DNA of 44,515 nucleotides from an uncultured Prevotella sp. (GTDB lineage: Bacteria; Bacteroidota; Bacteroidia; Bacteroidales; Bacteroidaceae): assembly GCA_900318625.1 (NCBI GenBank), contig ONLG01000010.1, positions 1-44,515 of the forward strand. Reading direction: 5' to 3'. This document shows, one piece after another, positions 43,323-44,515 of the stretch. How positions within the stretch are numbered: the stretch's first letter is position 1; each line of letters begins with the position of its first letter. The position numbers and the translations under genes were made by a program. The notes beneath the pieces are model-generated. The model ran no database searches and was not told the origin of the DNA. It saw only the letters and a program-made list of their open reading frames with translations.

Positions 43323-43438
43323 CTCCACTATCCATTCACCGACCCACCCCCAACCCCTCCCCAAGGGAGGGGAGCAAGATCTCCACTATCCACTCACCGA
43401 CCCACCCCCAACCCCTCCCCAAGGGAGGGGAGCAAGAT
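43323..43438. repeat. 58-bp tandem duplication of a G/C-rich palindromic repeat
   Basis: Units 43323-43380 and 43381-43438 differ at one base. Each carries CCCACCCCCAACCCCTCCCC-AAG-GGAGGGG, the repeat family also seen at 5703, 19285 and 19789, preceded by CTCCACTATCCA. More CTATCCACTATC sequence follows. It fills the 43042-43577 gap together with a promoter (43079-43109) and a terminator (43467-43508); no gene is seen there. Confidence 0.92.
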
Positions 43439-43466
43439 CTCCACTATCAACTATCCACTATCCACT

Positions 43467-43508
43467 CAAAAAAGCAGCCTCCACTACGCTGCGCGTGTGA
43501 AGACTGCT
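43467..43508 (-). terminator. intrinsic terminator after the partial module protein
   Basis: Minus strand AGCAGTCTTCAC (43508-43497), 12-base loop, GTGGAGGCTGCT (43484-43473), two G-T pairs, then TTTTTT. About 70 bases past the stop at 43578. Confidence 0.82.
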
Positions 43509-43577
43509 TCCTGAGAATATGTTTCCTGAGGTCAGGAAACGAGGACATCAGATGAGACTATCCTGTGTGCAAGGCTA

Positions 43578-44515
43578 CTACTTAACAATCACCTTGCGGC
43601 CACCCACGATGTATATGCCTCTGGTAGGCTTCTGCACTTTCACTCCAGAGAGTGTGTAGTAGCTGTTATCCTCGCTCACGGCGGCATCTATGCGCCCTAT
43701 CGTGGTGGCATCATTCAGTTCGCTATAGCCTTTAAGCATGTTGGCCGTAACCTTATTTATATATATTGAGCCATCCTTGAGGTCTACAGCCACCTTGTAG
43801 TAGCCGTCTTCGCCCACCGACCACTGGCGGTCGCCCGTGGCATCTTCGCTGATAAGGCCGCTGTTGTTTGCATCGCGGAAGAAGAACTTCTGGCTATAGT
43901 CGCCGTCCTTGTCGGTGGCTATCTTGAACGAACCGCTGGCTGTCAGGGGCAGCATGGCGGTGTAGTAGAAAGTGTTGCCGGCCTGAACGAGCGGTGTAGC
44001 TTCCCACAGGCGCCACTGCCCGGGCGTGTTGTCGCCAACGAGATAGAGCACGTCGTAATCGCCAAAGAGCGACTCCGAGCCAGCCTGCTTCACGATGCTG
44101 ATGGTCATCTGGTTCATGTCGACGGTCACTACGTAGCTGCCGTCAGAGGCAACGGTCCACTGACGGTCGCCAGTGCCGTCCTCGCTGATGCGGCCCGAGT
44201 TGCTGCGGTCGCGGAAATAGAATTTCTGGCTGTAGTCGCCGTCCTTGTCGGTGGCTATCTTGAACGAGCCGCTGGCCGTCAGGGGCAGAGTGGCTGAGTA
44301 GATGCCGCTGGCTGAGGTGGGCTGCAACGGGGTGGCCTCCCACAGTCGCCATCCTCCGGGGGTGTTGTCGCCAACGAGATAGAGCGACACATTGTCAATG
44401 GGTGCAGGCGTGGGCTGAACGCTGCCTTGCTTCTCTATGCTGATGGTCATCTGGTTCATATCGACGGTGACGGTGTAGTCGCCATCCTCGCCAACGGTCC
44501 ACTGGCGGTCGCCAG
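43578..44515 (-). CDS. tandem-module SusF-like glycan-binding protein, N-terminus beyond the window
   Basis: The open frame continues to the window end, so at least 312 residues are present and the first ATG inside (44459) is internal. Three copies of a 112-114-residue module are visible, the first truncated: LYLVGDNTPGGWRLWEATPL ... SGSFKIATDKDGDYSQKFYFRD ... GDRQWTVASDGSYVVTVDMNQMTISI. Modules are almost identical in places at DNA level (for example 43899-43952 against 44235-44288). The end is YYTLSGVKV...RGIYIVGGRKVIVK, the shared exported-protein tail. Close in sequence to modules in the 42151 protein and GH66; probably an alpha-glucan-binding surface or secreted protein. The catalytic or anchoring part, if any, lies outside. 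Confidence 0.82.
   Translation of the reverse strand, partial: GDRQWTVGEDGDYTVTVDMNQMTISIEKQGSVQPTPAPIDNVSLYLVGDNTPGGWRLWEATPLQPTSASGIYSATLPLTASGSFKIATDKDGDYSQKFYFRDRSNSGRISEDGTGDRQWTVASDGSYVVTVDMNQMTISIVKQAGSESLFGDYDVLYLVGDNTPGQWRLWEATPLVQAGNTFYYTAMLPLTASGSFKIATDKDGDYSQKFFFRDANNSGLISEDATGDRQWSVGEDGYYKVAVDLKDGSIYINKVTANMLKGYSELNDATTIGRIDAAVSEDNSYYTLSGVKVQKPTRGIYIVGGRKVIVK

Overview
The window comes from a Bacteroidota genome, most likely Prevotella or a close relative. The evidence is SusC/SusD and surface-lipoprotein loci, Bacteroidota-type promoters (TTTG - 19 to 21 bp - TAnnTTTG) ahead of several genes, a recurring C-terminal tail on exported proteins (Y-x-L-x-G...KG-x-x-x-x-x-GKK-x-x-x-K), MKKxYxKP mini-proteins, and G/C-rich palindromic repeats of a kind common in that phylum. 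No rRNA, tRNA, CRISPR array, prophage or recognisable IS transposase was seen.

Left part (1-16.7 kb): polysaccharide use. A partial TonB-dependent outer-membrane protein (1-2041, minus) is followed by a large secreted GH30 hydrolase (2501-5278, minus), then by a small exported protein and a Bax-inhibitor-1 membrane protein (5892-6949, plus). The minus-strand operon 14423 to 7040 reads SusC, SusD, GH30 lipoprotein, surface glycan-binding lipoprotein. A membrane-spanning SusR-like regulator (14830-16545, plus) is divergent from it. The gene content resembles Bacteroides beta-1,6-glucan loci. SusC carries an in-frame TGA at 12651-12653.

Middle (16.8-35.9 kb, plus strand): an arginine/proline biosynthesis block, argR - GNAT acyltransferase - argG - DUF559 - argC, interrupted by about 8.5 kb of unrelated genes, then argD - proC - XRE/cupin regulator - acyl-CoA synthetase - proB - proA. 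The interruption (20.97-29.23 kb) holds two paralogous transmembrane regulators (exported Kelch-like domain, membrane helix, cytoplasmic AraC DNA-binding domain), a two-helix membrane protein, and eight small exported proteins. Three of the eight are paralogues and one is frameshifted. This is the best candidate for an undescribed system. The DUF559 gene between argG and argC lies between inverted copies of a palindromic repeat, and the downstream copy now encodes the first ~30 residues of ArgC.

Right part (35.9-44.5 kb, minus strand): an alpha-glucan (dextran-type) locus. It has two secreted SusE/SusF-like module proteins (one cut by the window end), a GH66 dextranase-like enzyme carrying the same kind of modules, a BspA-like leucine-rich-repeat protein, and two MKKxYxKP mini-proteins.

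Three gene 3' flanks (2320-2398, 16606-16728, 27672-27794) hold a very regular repeat: 13-bp cores (GTAACAATGCTCC or its reverse complement) separated by 9-bp spacers, giving a 22-bp pitch. All calls come from reading the sequence; no searches were run.
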